A stretch of DNA of 39,934 bases from Lactifluus volemus (lineage: Eukaryota; Basidiomycota; Agaricomycetes; Russulales; Russulaceae): contig WTXI01000320.1 in NCBI GenBank assembly GCA_022376515.1, positions 1 through 39,934 of the forward strand. Reading direction: 5' to 3'. The notes beneath the pieces were generated by a model that saw only the letters and a list, made by a program, of their open reading frames with translations, made no database searches and had not been told where the DNA came from. The translations under genes were made by a program, and so were the position numbers. Below, piece after piece: positions 9,650 to 20,294 of the stretch (position 1 is the stretch's first letter; the number at the start of each line of letters is the position of its first letter).

Positions 9650-12600
9650 ATGAGTACTCTTTCTGAAATTTCTGTTTTTCAAGCACTTTTTCAAGCCGCC
9701 TGCAAGAAATATGAAGACCGGACGGGGACAAACTTCATCGAACATCCACTCGCCACCCAGCTTGAGACCTGCCATTCTTTCGAGTCTCTCATTGTCCTTC
9801 TCCAAGAACAAGCACGAGTCTTCCATGAATTCCGGGGAGGCAAAGAGAAGGTGATGGTCTCGCTCAACCATACGTACGTGTCCTTGTAACATAGAAGTCT
9901 GTCAGGATATCCTACACAGTGGCGGGAGCTACGATGTGCTCGCGAACCTTTTCGAATATATCACAACCTTCCTCCACCGGCTTGATATCTATGTCAAGAT
10001 CCCTTCTACAGTAGCGATGACCGAGATAGTGGTCAAGATAATGGTCGAGCTGCTCTCCACGCTTGCCCTGGCGGCCAAACAAATGAAGCAGGGGCGTCTG
10101 GGTGAGCCACTCCTCATTGGTAGCATGACTTGACTGAACGTAAAGCAGAGGAAATCACACAAGATGTTCTAGGAGAGGCTGAGGTTGAGGCAGTGCTACA
10201 GAGGCTGGATGGACTGACCCAGGCTGAAGCTCGCACGGCCGTAGCACAGACGCTCCAGGTTGTCTACAGCCTTGTCCAAGATGTGAGGGTGGTTATGGAC
10301 GGTGAGAATATTCTATCCTATCACTTTCAGTCTTTTCTTGAACGTCCGGGACTTTCATTAGGTTATAAAGCAACTGCAGACAGTGTTCAGGAGGCTCTAG
10401 GTATGTCGGAGTAGTGGAAATGAAGCTGGCAGTACCATGTCTGACGGTCCCCGACTGGATGTCAGCAATGACGAGGCAAATCACAATTGACATGAACGGT
10501 TCAAGACGTAGGTCATTTCTATTCATAATCTCGCGACCGCTGAACAGCAACACTGAGTCTGCCCCGCAGGTGACAAGTTGGCGCATGACATCCAAAACTG
10601 GCTATCGCCCCCAGATCCCTGGGAAAATCACAACATCGCGTCAGGAATTCGCCATAAGAAAACCGCGACATGGTTCATTCAAAGTGCCACTTTCAACGAT
10701 TGGAAATCCTCTGGTTCTCTCATATGGATCCATGGAAAACGTCTGTCTCTCCTCCTTATTCTCCCGATGAGAACAAGAAACTGATGAGGACAACATCTCA
10801 TTTTGTAGCGGGATCTGGGAAAACTATCCTATCGTATGTCAGCTTTCAACGTTTTTCGTTGTCGGAACTCATTTTTCCTCAAGTTCCACGATCATTGAGC
10901 ACATCGAACAGATGCGGAAAGCTGGATTGGCGTCTCTGGCTTTCTTTTATTTTAATTTCAGAGACGACAAGAAGAACGACCTCCGCAGCTTACTCTCATC
11001 CATTCTTTTCCAACTTTATTATCAGTCCGAATCATACTGCAAGGTTATTTTGGATTTTTATTCGACTCATCGTCGTGGTTCGCAATATCCAAGCGACGCC
11101 GCACTTAATCAATGTTTAACTGATATGCTAAAATCCCCGGGCCAAGCCCCAGCCTACATCATCCTAGACGGGGTCGACGAATGTCCAAAATCTTCTAGTA
11201 GATTGTACCCTCGTGAAGGTGTCCTAACGCTCGTGGAGGAGCTCGTTAATTTACACCTTCCAACCCTCCGCATCTGCATGACGAGTCGACCTGGGGGTGA
11301 TATCAATACCGCCATTCACCATTTAGCGCTTCACTCCATGTCTCTTCATGACGAGAAAGGACACATCCAGGACATACTCGACTATGTCAGGTCCATTGTT
11401 GATTTGGAAATGCGGAGCTGGAGACGGGAGGACAAGGAACTGGCAATTGATGCACTTTCCAAAAGCGCTGGAGGAATGTGAGGCGCTACTGTCGTTGATA
11501 TTTATGACGACCACTCATGTTTGTCGTACAGGTTCGGATGGGTTGCGTGTCAGTTGGACGTTCTTCGTGACTGCCTTCCACTACGTGCTCGGCGTGCTCT
11601 GGATGAATTTCCAGCAGCCCTCGCCTGGACATATGAACGAGCCCTACAAGATATCCCCGATACCAAGTGGGAAGCTACCCACCTTCTCCTGCAATGCGTC
11701 CTAGTGTCTTCTCGCCCGCTTCTTATCGAGGAGCTTGCAGATTTTCTCGCATTTGATTTCAACGCAGCGCCCCTTCCCAAGTTCCAGGCGGATTGTCGCC
11801 CGGAAGACGCAGAAAATACTTTGCTGTCTACGTGTCCTAGCTTGCTCACCATTATCGAAGTCAATGGTTCAAGAGTCGTTCATATTTCCCACCCCTCACT
11901 GAAGGAGTTTTTGCTCTCTGGGCACCTTGCCAGTTCTATGGCAGGAGATCGAATTTCCCGTTACCACGTTAATCTGACACATGCACACACCATTGTCGCC
12001 CAGGCTTGTCTGAGTTTCCTGTTTTCCTTGGATATGGGGATCAGCAGGGATAACCTCATGAAGCTTCCACTCGCCAGCTACGCTGCCCGTCACTGGGTGG
12101 ATCATGCCCGATTCAGTCACGTATCACAACGTATCCTCGATCCTATGAAACTCCTTTTTGACCGGGAAAAGCCGTATTTTGCAGTCTGGCTCTCCATATA
12201 TGACCTAGATGAATACAGGCGACCACACCCACACCAGAGAAGCTCGTCACGAACCTGTGCCAGCGGGACCCCCTTACATTATGCGGCCATGCATGACCTC
12301 CATGACGTAGCAAGCTTCCTGATTAGCGAATCCTCGTCGGACATATATTCCATTGGCACCTCCCATTTCCAAACTCCATTGAGTGTAGCATCGGAAATGG
12401 GACATGTCGAGATTGTCCGGCGGTTCATCTACCGTGGCGCAAGTGTCCTTGTCCGAGACACGGACCAGCGGACTGCATTACACTGGGCATCGCAAGAAGG
12501 GCATCTAAAAATTGTTCATATCCTCCTCGAACGGTTTAATCAACCCCAAGCTCATGTGAATGTCGTGGACGCCAATAGAGATACTCCCTTGCATTTGGCT

Positions 12601-14163
12601 TCACGTAAGGGTCATCTCGAAGTTGTTCGGTTCCTTCTCCAATGCGGCGCACGTACGGATGACCGGAATGCTCTCGGCCGGACTGCATTGCACCTGGCAT
12701 CAAAAGAAGGACATACACAAGTTTATCAGCTCCTTCTCGAGAACGGCGCAGATTCGAATGCCTGTGACTACTGCTGCAAACAGACCCCATTGCATCTCTC
12801 TTCGCGAGAAGGACGCCTCGAAATTACCCAGCTCCTTCTTGAGCATGGTGCACAAGTGAATGCAAGTGACACGACCGGACGGACTCCGTTGCATGGGGCG
12901 TCGCAGGGAGGATATCTCGAAGTTGCTCGGCTTCTTCTCGAGCTCGACGCCAATGCGAATGCTCGGGACAAGAAAGGCCGGACTCCGTTACGTTGGGCGT
13001 TGAAAAAAGGACATTATAAAGTTGCTCAGCTCCTCCTTGAACGTGGCGCTGATACGGATGCCCGGGAGGGGAGCTACCTAACACCGTTGCACTGGGCCTT
13101 GCAAGAAGGACGTTTCGAGGTTGCTCAGCTCCTTCTCGAGCGCAGCGAAAATGAAGATAACCGAGATGGGAGCGATCACGATTTGACTCCTTTGGACTGG
13201 GCATCGCGGGAAGGGCATGTTGATGTTGTCCGGCTCCTTCTTGACCACGGGGGAGGTGTGGATACCCGGGGTGGGAAAAAGCAGACTCCATTACACTGGG
13301 CATCACTCGAAGGACGTCTCGAAATGGTTCAGCTCCTTCTCGAGCGTGGTGCACATCCAAATAGTCAAGATAACCGTGGCCAGACACCGTTACATCTAGC
13401 ATCGCTCGAAGGACATCTCGAAGTTGCTCGGCTCCTCCTCGACAGCGGCGCATATGCAAACGCCCGTGACGGGGGAAAGCAGACCCCATTACACTTGGCG
13501 TCGCAGAGAGGGCGTCTCGAAGTCGCTGAGTTCCTTCTAGAGCGCAGCGCATATGCGAATGCCAGAGACGAGAGAAAACAGACCCCATTGCACTGTGCAT
13601 CGCAAGAAGGACATCTCGAAGCTGCTCGAATCCTTCTTGACCGGGGGGCGTACGCGAATACCCCGGACTCCACCGGCCAGACTCCAATGCATCTAGCGTC
13701 ACGAGGAGGTCGTCTTGCGATAGCTCAGCTCCTCCTCGAACACGGTGCACATGCGGATACCCGGGACGGGAGCGAGCGGATTTCACTACATGGGGCATCA
13801 CAAGAGGGGTGTCTCGAAGTCGCTCAGCTCCTTCTTGACCACGGTGCAGATACGAATGCCCGAGACAGCGGTGGTAGGACTCCGCTGCATCTGGCATCGT
13901 ACGCAGGATGTCTCGAAGTGACTGAGCTCCTTCTTGACCAAGGTGCAGATGAGAATGCCCAGAACGACCGTGGCCAGAGTCCATTGCATCTGGCATCGCG
14001 AGAAGGACATTGTGGCGTTGTGCGGTCCCTGCTCGCTCGGGGCACAGACAATATTGATATGCAGAATTACGAGGGCCGGACGCCGCTCCAGGAAGCCTCG
14101 GGAGGTGGACATCGCGATGTCGTGTTGTTGCTGTCAGAGCACGGAGCCAGGGAGAGAGTGTAA
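9650..14163 (+). CDS. NLR-A: Goodbye-NACHT-ankyrin STAND receptor
   Basis: Nine exons join in phase (9650-9873, 9920-10101, 10149-10301, 10362-10400, 10466-10507, 10570-10740, 10809-10833, 10884-11477, 11532-14163) to give about 1353 aa. The N-terminus (SEISVFQALFQAACKKYEDR, THPLATQL-like block, then a helix with LHRLDIYVKIP and VKIMVELLSTLALAAKQ) is a fungal STAND Goodbye domain, shortened in its middle. The NACHT domain has Walker A GKPGSGKT (about 269-276, assembled across a phase-1 intron), Walker B LDGVDECP (about 371) and the sensor-like TSRPGGD. A winged-helix-like block follows (FGWVACQLDVLRDCLP, LVSSRPLLIEELADFLAFD). Residues about 721-1353 are 19 ankyrin repeats in one exon. Fungal STANDs sense non-self or damage by nucleotide-driven oligomerisation; the ligand and the action of Goodbye are unknown. 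The ORF is intact. Confidence 0.9.
12268..14163 (+). repeat. Array of 19 ankyrin repeats encoded in one exon
   Basis: Units of about 99 nt (33 aa) with the consensus TPLHLASREGHLEVAQLLL..GA.ANARD. Repeats 6-17 are especially alike, also at DNA level (recurring CTCGAAGTTGCTCGGCTCC-like strings), which points to recent unit duplication or conversion. The variable positions lie in the beta-turn and first helix, where ankyrin proteins contact ligands. Confidence 0.9.
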
Positions 14164-14617
14164 CGCGTACTGGTTACTCTTATATAGGGATTAAGGGGGA
14201 GAGAGGATCGCCCTTGATCAGATGATGCTGATTAGCAGTACATTTCACATGTAAGATCTGGTTCTTTGGCATGTATAAACGGCATAACCACTAGCCTGAA
14301 ATGGACACAACGTTGGAGGAACAAAGGAAGAGGAGAAAATGCGTGATCGTGGAGGCGAATAGGGGCGGACAAATTATAGGGGCGTCAGATCCATCACTTT
14401 TGACTATTGGCATAGACTCACCCCGATGTCTCTGACAACGCTGTATGGACAGGTGGGATAGCGTTGCCATCGTAGGTATAGGGTATAAAGGCTGGACAAT
14501 GCGCTGACTCCGAGTAGGCGCCGAGCGGCGCGTACGTGCGCGATCGCGTGATTATTAATAACTATGTGATTATCTTGTATCATATCTAATCTGGGCTCTC
14601 CCGTCGCATCTGATCCG
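14164..14617. other. Intergenic
   Basis: The 3' flank of NLR-A and the promoter of the methyltransferase gene. No gene seen; a GC-rich self-complementary patch (about 14518-14548) precedes the latter. Confidence 0.5.
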
Positions 14618-15403
14618 ATGATGGACCCTGAGGAGATATTGTCCTCCTCACTGGGGTCTCTTTACGACTACGCGCCAATCGCACACTCGCATCAAGGCGG
14701 CTTGTTCACATACACCCATAGTTTTCAAGACACCCACTCAACGTCGCTCACGATCACAGTATCAACACCAGATACGCAAACCGAGCACTGGTCACTTCAT
14801 GCCTCCTCTATCTGGGTCTCTGCACTATACGTTGCCGATCACATTTCTGAGCTCAATCTCCCTGAAAAGGAGACAGTTCGGTTGATAGAGTTCGGCGCTG
14901 GCGCCGGCCTGCCTAGCATCCTCATCGCCAAGGCCTACCCACACATCCGTGTAGTCGCGAGCGACTTTCCAGACCCGCTGCTCATTCGTACACTTAACGA
15001 GAACGTGACGCGCAACGACGTGAGTCGGAACTGCGTCGTCGTTCCGCACGCTTGGGGCACCGCAGACACAACCGAGCTATTACCCTCGGCGGACGTCGTC
15101 CTCGCAGCGGATACGCTTTGGAATCCAGAACTCCACGCGGCGCTACTCCAAACGATCTGTGCCGTGCTCGCTCGTACACGCACGGCACGCGCGCACATCG
15201 TGGCAGGGCTCCACTCGGGTCGGTACACGCTCGAATCATTCTTCCGCGCCGCGCGTGGGGCGGGTCTGGTGCTTGTCGAGGTGGTAGAGCGTGAGGTGCA
15301 GGGAGACGGCCGTCGAGAATGGGATGTTCGACGTGCGGAGAGTGAGGATGAGCGTGAGAGGAGACGATGGGTTGTCTGGAGTGTGCTGAAATGGGGCGAC
15401 TAA
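14618..15403 (+). CDS. EFM7/NNT1-like S-adenosylmethionine methyltransferase
   Basis: An intron-less frame of 261 aa from the ATG at 14618 (a second ATG follows at once). A seven-beta-strand methyltransferase: motif I is LIEFGAGAGLPSIL (about 88-101), the post-I acidic end is VVASDFPDPLLI, and a PSADVVLAADTLWNPELH block matches the D/E-x-x-Y/W motif of the METTL21 / EFM7 (yeast Nnt1) family, which methylates the N-terminus and nearby lysine of eEF1A. The N-terminal SLYDYAPIAHSHQGGLFTY and the mid HASSIWVSALYVADHI region fit that family (usual length about 250-270). The C-terminus is Arg/Glu-rich. It converges on the cerato-platanin gene. The exact substrate is inferred from family likeness. 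Confidence 0.85.
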   Translation: MMDPEEILSSSLGSLYDYAPIAHSHQGGLFTYTHSFQDTHSTSLTITVSTPDTQTEHWSLHASSIWVSALYVADHISELNLPEKETVRLIEFGAGAGLPSILIAKAYPHIRVVASDFPDPLLIRTLNENVTRNDVSRNCVVVPHAWGTADTTELLPSADVVLAADTLWNPELHAALLQTICAVLARTRTARAHIVAGLHSGRYTLESFFRAARGAGLVLVEVVEREVQGDGRREWDVRRAESEDERERRRWVVWSVLKWGD

Positions 15404-15848
15404 TGTTTCTATCAATGACTATGGAAAGGCAAGCTATTTGGCGTCGGTTTTCCAGATGGCGAGGCTTGCATTGAATCAACCCAGAGTCCTGCTGGCCTTT
15501 GAGAGGCGCGCTCCTACATATTTTCTTGTCTGCACCGTGAGCGTGAGCCAAAGCCAGAAGTGAGGTTAGGGTCTACTCCATTCGTCATATGATCGATGAG
15601 CGTCGAGATTGTGCCGTTCATGTAACATCTACAGAAGATGCCTTGTGGCTATACTCAACCAATTCCATAATTATCTGGACATCTATCTCGATGTACTTTG
15701 GTTAAGTAGATAATGATTTAAGATCCAAGATTTCAGCAAAATTAACTACGAAAGAGGCGATTATCTGCAACGTAGAAGAGTCGGAAATATAGTGTAGATT
15801 TCATAGCAGAGTGGGAAGGAATGGGAGCAGGCAAATGAAAGTGGATAT
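15404..15848. other. Intergenic between convergent genes
   Basis: Shared 3' region of the methyltransferase (+) and cerato-platanin (-) genes; AT-rich, no gene. Confidence 0.55.
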
Positions 15849-16340
15849 TTACAACCCACATACAGAAGGAGAAACCTTATGGGCGACCACATCGACGGCA
15901 CCCGCACCAATTTGACCATTGGTCAATTTCTCGAACGCTTCCTTTGCGATGTTGAAGCCCGAGCCGGCGGTGTCGATAGCGGTCAAGTTGATCGTCGTGC
16001 CCGTAGTCGGGTTGGTCAAGCTCCAGCACCCGCCGCAGTTGGTCGAGTTGAAGGCGACGTCAAAGGCGCCGCCGATGAAGGGGAACGAGGGCAAGCTGCC
16101 GAAGGTCGGGAATCGCGATGCGAGCCCGTTGACGCCGTTGGAACACGCGACGTTGTTCATCGAGCCGGCACGGTTGTCGAACGTGGTGTCGAACGTGGCA
16201 CGCGCAGTTATGGTTGGTGGTGGCAGCGACGACGCACTGGGGGTGGACGATGGACTCCATGAGTGTGCAGGTGCCTGAGGCAAGGCATGGGCGGCCTGTG
16301 TGAGGAACAGTGCGAGTACGAGGGTAACGGTATAGAACAT
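15849..16340 (-). CDS. Cerato-platanin family secreted protein
   Basis: A single exon of 163 aa from the ATG at 16340. The signal peptide is MFYTVTLVLALFLTQAAHA with a cleavage site just after. A Pro/Ser-rich spacer (about 21-50) precedes the cerato-platanin domain: FDTTFDNRAGSMNNVACSNG, VNGLASRFPTFGSLPSFPFI, NCGGCWSLTNP and VDVVAHKVSPSVCGL. Four cysteines in the usual pattern (ACSNG, NCGGC, VCGL) form the two disulphides of the double-psi beta-barrel. Such proteins sit in the cell wall or medium, act in expansin-like loosening and as elicitors, and are multi-copy in mushrooms. An in-frame upstream ATG at 16406 would put 22 residues before the signal peptide and lies at the expected transcription start, so it was not used. 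Confidence 0.95.
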   Translation of the reverse strand: MFYTVTLVLALFLTQAAHALPQAPAHSWSPSSTPSASSLPPPTITARATFDTTFDNRAGSMNNVACSNGVNGLASRFPTFGSLPSFPFIGGAFDVAFNSTNCGGCWSLTNPTTGTTINLTAIDTAGSGFNIAKEAFEKLTNGQIGAGAVDVVAHKVSPSVCGL

Positions 16341-16428
16341 TGTAAGAGAAGGATGTTGTGAGACAAGAGTGTTGCCAAAGTCGCTGAGAGTTGTGTGATG
16401 ATGCACTTCCAGAGAGAAACAGACGTCA

Positions 16429-16435
16429 TTTTATA
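16429..16435 (-). promoter_or_regulatory. TATA box of the cerato-platanin gene
   Basis: The minus strand reads TATAAAA, about 90 nt upstream of the chosen ATG, placing transcription start near 16400. This agrees with a strongly expressed secreted-protein gene. Confidence 0.55.
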
Positions 16436-16965
16436 CGCCAAGTTGAGGAGGTGCTGGAGTACGCACAGCCAACTGGCGCCCTCTAGTGCTGCATTGTTGG
16501 AATAGGAGGGTCAGTTATGCCGACAGTGGTGCATCGCTGTAATCTTCTCCATCGAGTTTGTCAAACGACAAGATAAACCACGGGAGCTGGGCTGAGTTGG
16601 TCTAGCTCACGAGAGCCTGTCAGAGGCAATGATAGGAGGAATTATAACATACAGTTAGAAAGAGTGTTCGGTACAGTCCTTTCCCCGAGATGAGGTGCTC
16701 GGTGATACCGATGCATCCTATCGATATGGTCTGCGCCCTACACCAACACTGGCGGTCAAGGAATAACGTCGATGGGTGTAAACAGATAGCGTACTAGTGA
16801 GGACATCACAGCCAATTTCTTTCTCCTTGCGCTGTTTTGAAACACTGAGCAAGCTCGGCTATAGCTCAGGGGGTTAGCCCTGTGCAAAGAAATCCGTCAC
16901 GTGCAAACCGGCTAAAGCTACAGAAACGAACTCCCCACAACCCACCATTGTTCTCGTCATACAGT
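16436..16965. other. Intergenic between divergent cerato-platanin and NLR-B
   Basis: No gene. A string resembling a Pol III A box (TAGCTCAGGGGG, about 16862) is present without a matching B box. Confidence 0.5.
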
Positions 16966-19900
16966 ATGAGTGCCCCTTCTGAAATTTCAGTTTTTCAAGC
17001 ACTTTTTGAGGCTGGCTGCAAGGAATATGAAGGACGAACTGGGACAAAACTCATCGATCATCCATTTGCCACCCAACTCCAGACATGCAACTCTTTTGGG
17101 TCGCTCGTTGCCCTTCTTCAAGAGCAAGCACGAGTCGTCAATGAACTTGGGAGAGGTGAAAACGAGGTAAGTATCGCTCAAAAATTGCATAGTGTTTTCG
17201 GATAAACAAGGGAGTCAGAGCTCCATCGGTCCTACAAAATTTGACGTCCTCGTGGGCTTGATTGAATCTGTTACCCTCTTCCTCCATCGGCTTGATATCT
17301 ACGTTAACATCCCGCCTACGGAGGTGATGACAGAAATAGTTGTAAAGATAATAGTTGAGCTGCTCTCTACGCTTGCTCTGGCAGCCAAAGACACGAAGCA
17401 GGGCCAACTGGGTAAGTGCTTCCCCGCTAATTGATCACATTAATTGCTGAACGTGGCGCAGAGAAAACAATAAATATTAAGGCTAAGGTGGTGCTACAGA
17501 GGCTCAACATGCTCACCAACGATGAGGTTCGGGCGGCCTCAGCCCAGACTCTTGAGATTGTCTACAATCTACTCCAGAATATTAGTGTTGTCATGGAAGG
17601 TGAGAAAATTTCACCCCCTTTGTTACTCTACCCTCCTAAGCGTCTGTTACAATAGACCGCAAGGCTTTTACAGACAAGTCAACACGTCGGTTATCCTCTT
17701 AATAATACCGCCACCATAGTAGCGCTGAGTCTGTCCCACAGGTGATCAGTTTCAGCAAGACATTCAGACCTGGCTCTCTCCCCCAGACCCATGGGAGAAT
17801 CAAAGCATCGCGTCCAAACTTCACCATAATGGAACCGCGGCATGGTTCATCCAAGGCAACACTTTCGCCGAATGGAAATCCTCCGGTTCCCTTTTATGGA
17901 TTCATGGAAAGCGTCTGTCTGTCTCATCTATTCTCTCGATGAAAGTGGGCAACTGATGACCTCAATTTCCTAGCGGGCTCCGGTAAAACCATCCTTTGGT
18001 ACGTCACCTTCCTGATAGTTTCCATCATGGCAACTCATTTTTCGACAAGCTCTAAAGTCATCGAGGACCTCGACTGCATGCGTAAGGCTGGACTGGCCTC
18101 CCTGGCCTTTTTTTATTTTGACTCCGGGGACGACAAAAAGAAGGACCTACGCAACTTGCTTTCTTCCATTCTTTTCCAACTTTATCATCAATCCGACCCC
18201 TACTACAAGATTATGTCCGATTTCTATTTGGCACACCGTTGTGGTTCGCAGTATCCAAGTGACGCCGCACTTACACAATGTCTAAATGACATGCTGAATT
18301 ATCCTGGACAAGCTCCAATCTACATTGTTCTGGACGGACTCGACGAATGTCCGAATAGGTCTGGAAGGCTGTACCCCCGTGAAGAGGTTCTACTACTCGT
18401 GGAGGAACTTGTTGATCTCCACCTTCAAGATCTCCACATTTGTACTACCAGCCGCCTATACATCGACATTAAAGCCGCCATTCATCCCTTAGCGTCCCAT
18501 CCCTTGTCCCTCCATGACGAGAAAGGACAAATGCAGGACATTGTCAACTATGCGACGTTCATTATTAACTCGGATCTGGGAATGCGAAGATGGAGAGCGC
18601 AGGACAGGGAATTGGTCATCAACACGCTTTCACAAAAAGCTGATGGGATGTAAGCTAATGGCTCCGTGGATGCTACTCAATGATCGCTCATTTTTCTGTG
18701 ATACAGGTTCGGATGGGTTGCTTGCCAGTCGGCCGCCCTCCGCGGCGCCCTTCTGCCACGTATCCAACACGCCCTGAATGAAATCCCGGAGACGCTCGAT
18801 TGGACGTACAAGCGGTCCCTACAGGATATTCCTGACATCAACATGAAATGTGCCCACCTCCTCCTGCAATGCGTTCTGGTGTCTTCCCGGCCCTTACTTG
18901 TTGAGGAGCTTGCAGAATTTCTCGCTTTGGATTTCGACGCAAAACCCCTCCCCAAGCTTCAGGCCGGTTGGCGCATGGAAGACCCAGAGGATGCCCTGCT
19001 GTCTACGTGTCCTGGATTGCTCGCCGTCGTCGAAGTGAACGGGTCCAGGACCATTCAATTCTCCCATTTTACGGTGAAGGGATCCTTGGTCTCTAGCCGC
19101 TTCGCCTTGGGGAAGGACAGAAGGTCCCTTGATACGGCCCGTGCGCATGCCATCGTTGCGCAGGCTTGTCTGGGTGTTCTGCTGTCGCTAGATGGAGAAG
19201 TCAGCGGAGATAGCCTCGAGAAGTTCCCTCTCGCTAAGTATGCTGCTCGTCACTGGGCGGACCATGCCCGTTGCAATCCGGGCAATGCCTCTTACGGTCC
19301 GGACCGTACTTGGGACGTACTGCTGCGTAACATCAGCGATGCCACGAACCTTCTCTTTGACCCGTCCAAGCCACACTTTCCAATTTGGACCTCCATATTC
19401 GACTTGGACGAACATAGGCGATCCCCCCCGCGCACCAAGAGCTCGTCACAAATTAGAGGGACTTCCTTACATTATGCTGTAATGTATGACCTCCCTGACG
19501 TAGTGCGAGCCTTACTCAAGGCATCCCGTCAATTTGTAAATGACGTCGGCGCTCGCACATCCCACAACCAAACTCCGTTGACTGTGGCATCCGAAATGGG
19601 ACATTTAGAAGTCGCACGGATTTTGCTCGACCATGGCGCACAGTGTAATACCGGGGACGGGAACAATCGCCCTCCATTGCATTGGGCGTCGCAAAAAGGA
19701 CACTCCGATATTGTTCAGCTCCTCCTCGACAAAGGCGGAGATACGAGGAAACAAGATGGGAGAAGGCGGACGCCATTACATTGGGCATCGCAAGAGGGTC
19801 ACCTCGATGTTTGTCGGCTCCTCCTCGACCGTGGTGCGGATGTGAATTCCGCAGGTGACAGTGGCCAGAAACCATTGCATCTTGCGTCGCGAAACGGACA

Positions 19901-20294
19901 TCATAAGGTTGCTCGGCTTCTTATCGATCGCCGTGCATCTGTGAATGCCAAAGGTGACAGTGGCCTTACTCCGTTACATCTGGCATCGCGAGAAGGATGC
20001 CTTAAAGTTGTTCAACTTCTTCTTGTGCACCGCCCAGATGCGAATGCCCAAGACGACGATGGCCAGACGGCACTGCATCTCGCATCGCGGCAAGGACACT
20101 TCAAGATTGTACAGGCTCTGCTCGAGCACGGCGCGGGCAGTGTCGATGTGCAGACCTATGACGGCCAGACTCCATTCCAGCTAGCTTCAGCACGTGGACA
20201 TCAGGAAATTATGCAGTTGCTGTTGCAATATGGGGCCACGGGGGATGTGGCAGTTGAGGGTCCAGAGTCAGCTGAAGGGTCGCCCGCTGTATAG
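16966..20294 (+). CDS. NLR-B: Goodbye-NACHT-ankyrin STAND receptor
   Basis: Eight exons join in phase (16966-17166, 17219-17411, 17462-17599, 17656-17685, 17742-17912, 17974-17998, 18050-18649, 18707-20294) to give about 981 aa. A paralogue of NLR-A, alike along its whole length: SEISVFQALFEAGCKEYEGR, LHRLDIYVNIPPTEVMTEIV, WLSPPDPWENQSIA, Walker A GKPGSGKT (about 243-250, built across a phase-1 intron), Walker B LDGLDECP (about 347), winged-helix segment, then eight ankyrin repeats (about 703-970) and a short acidic tail. It lacks one small linker exon that NLR-A has between the Goodbye and NACHT parts, and has 11 fewer repeats. The donor of the 30-nt exon 4 (GTCGGT) is the weakest splice call. 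ORF intact. Confidence 0.88.

Noticed and set aside
12827..13996. Long (390-codon) minus-strand ORF opposite the NLR-A ankyrin array
   Set aside because: It is an antisense shadow: the 99-nt repeat period keeps the reverse frame open, and its protein is a periodic Gly/Arg/His-rich string with no domain.
16855..16925. tRNA-like string (TAGCTCAGGGGGTTAG)
   Set aside because: Only an A-box-like piece is present. There is no T-loop/B box and no acceptor-stem pairing.
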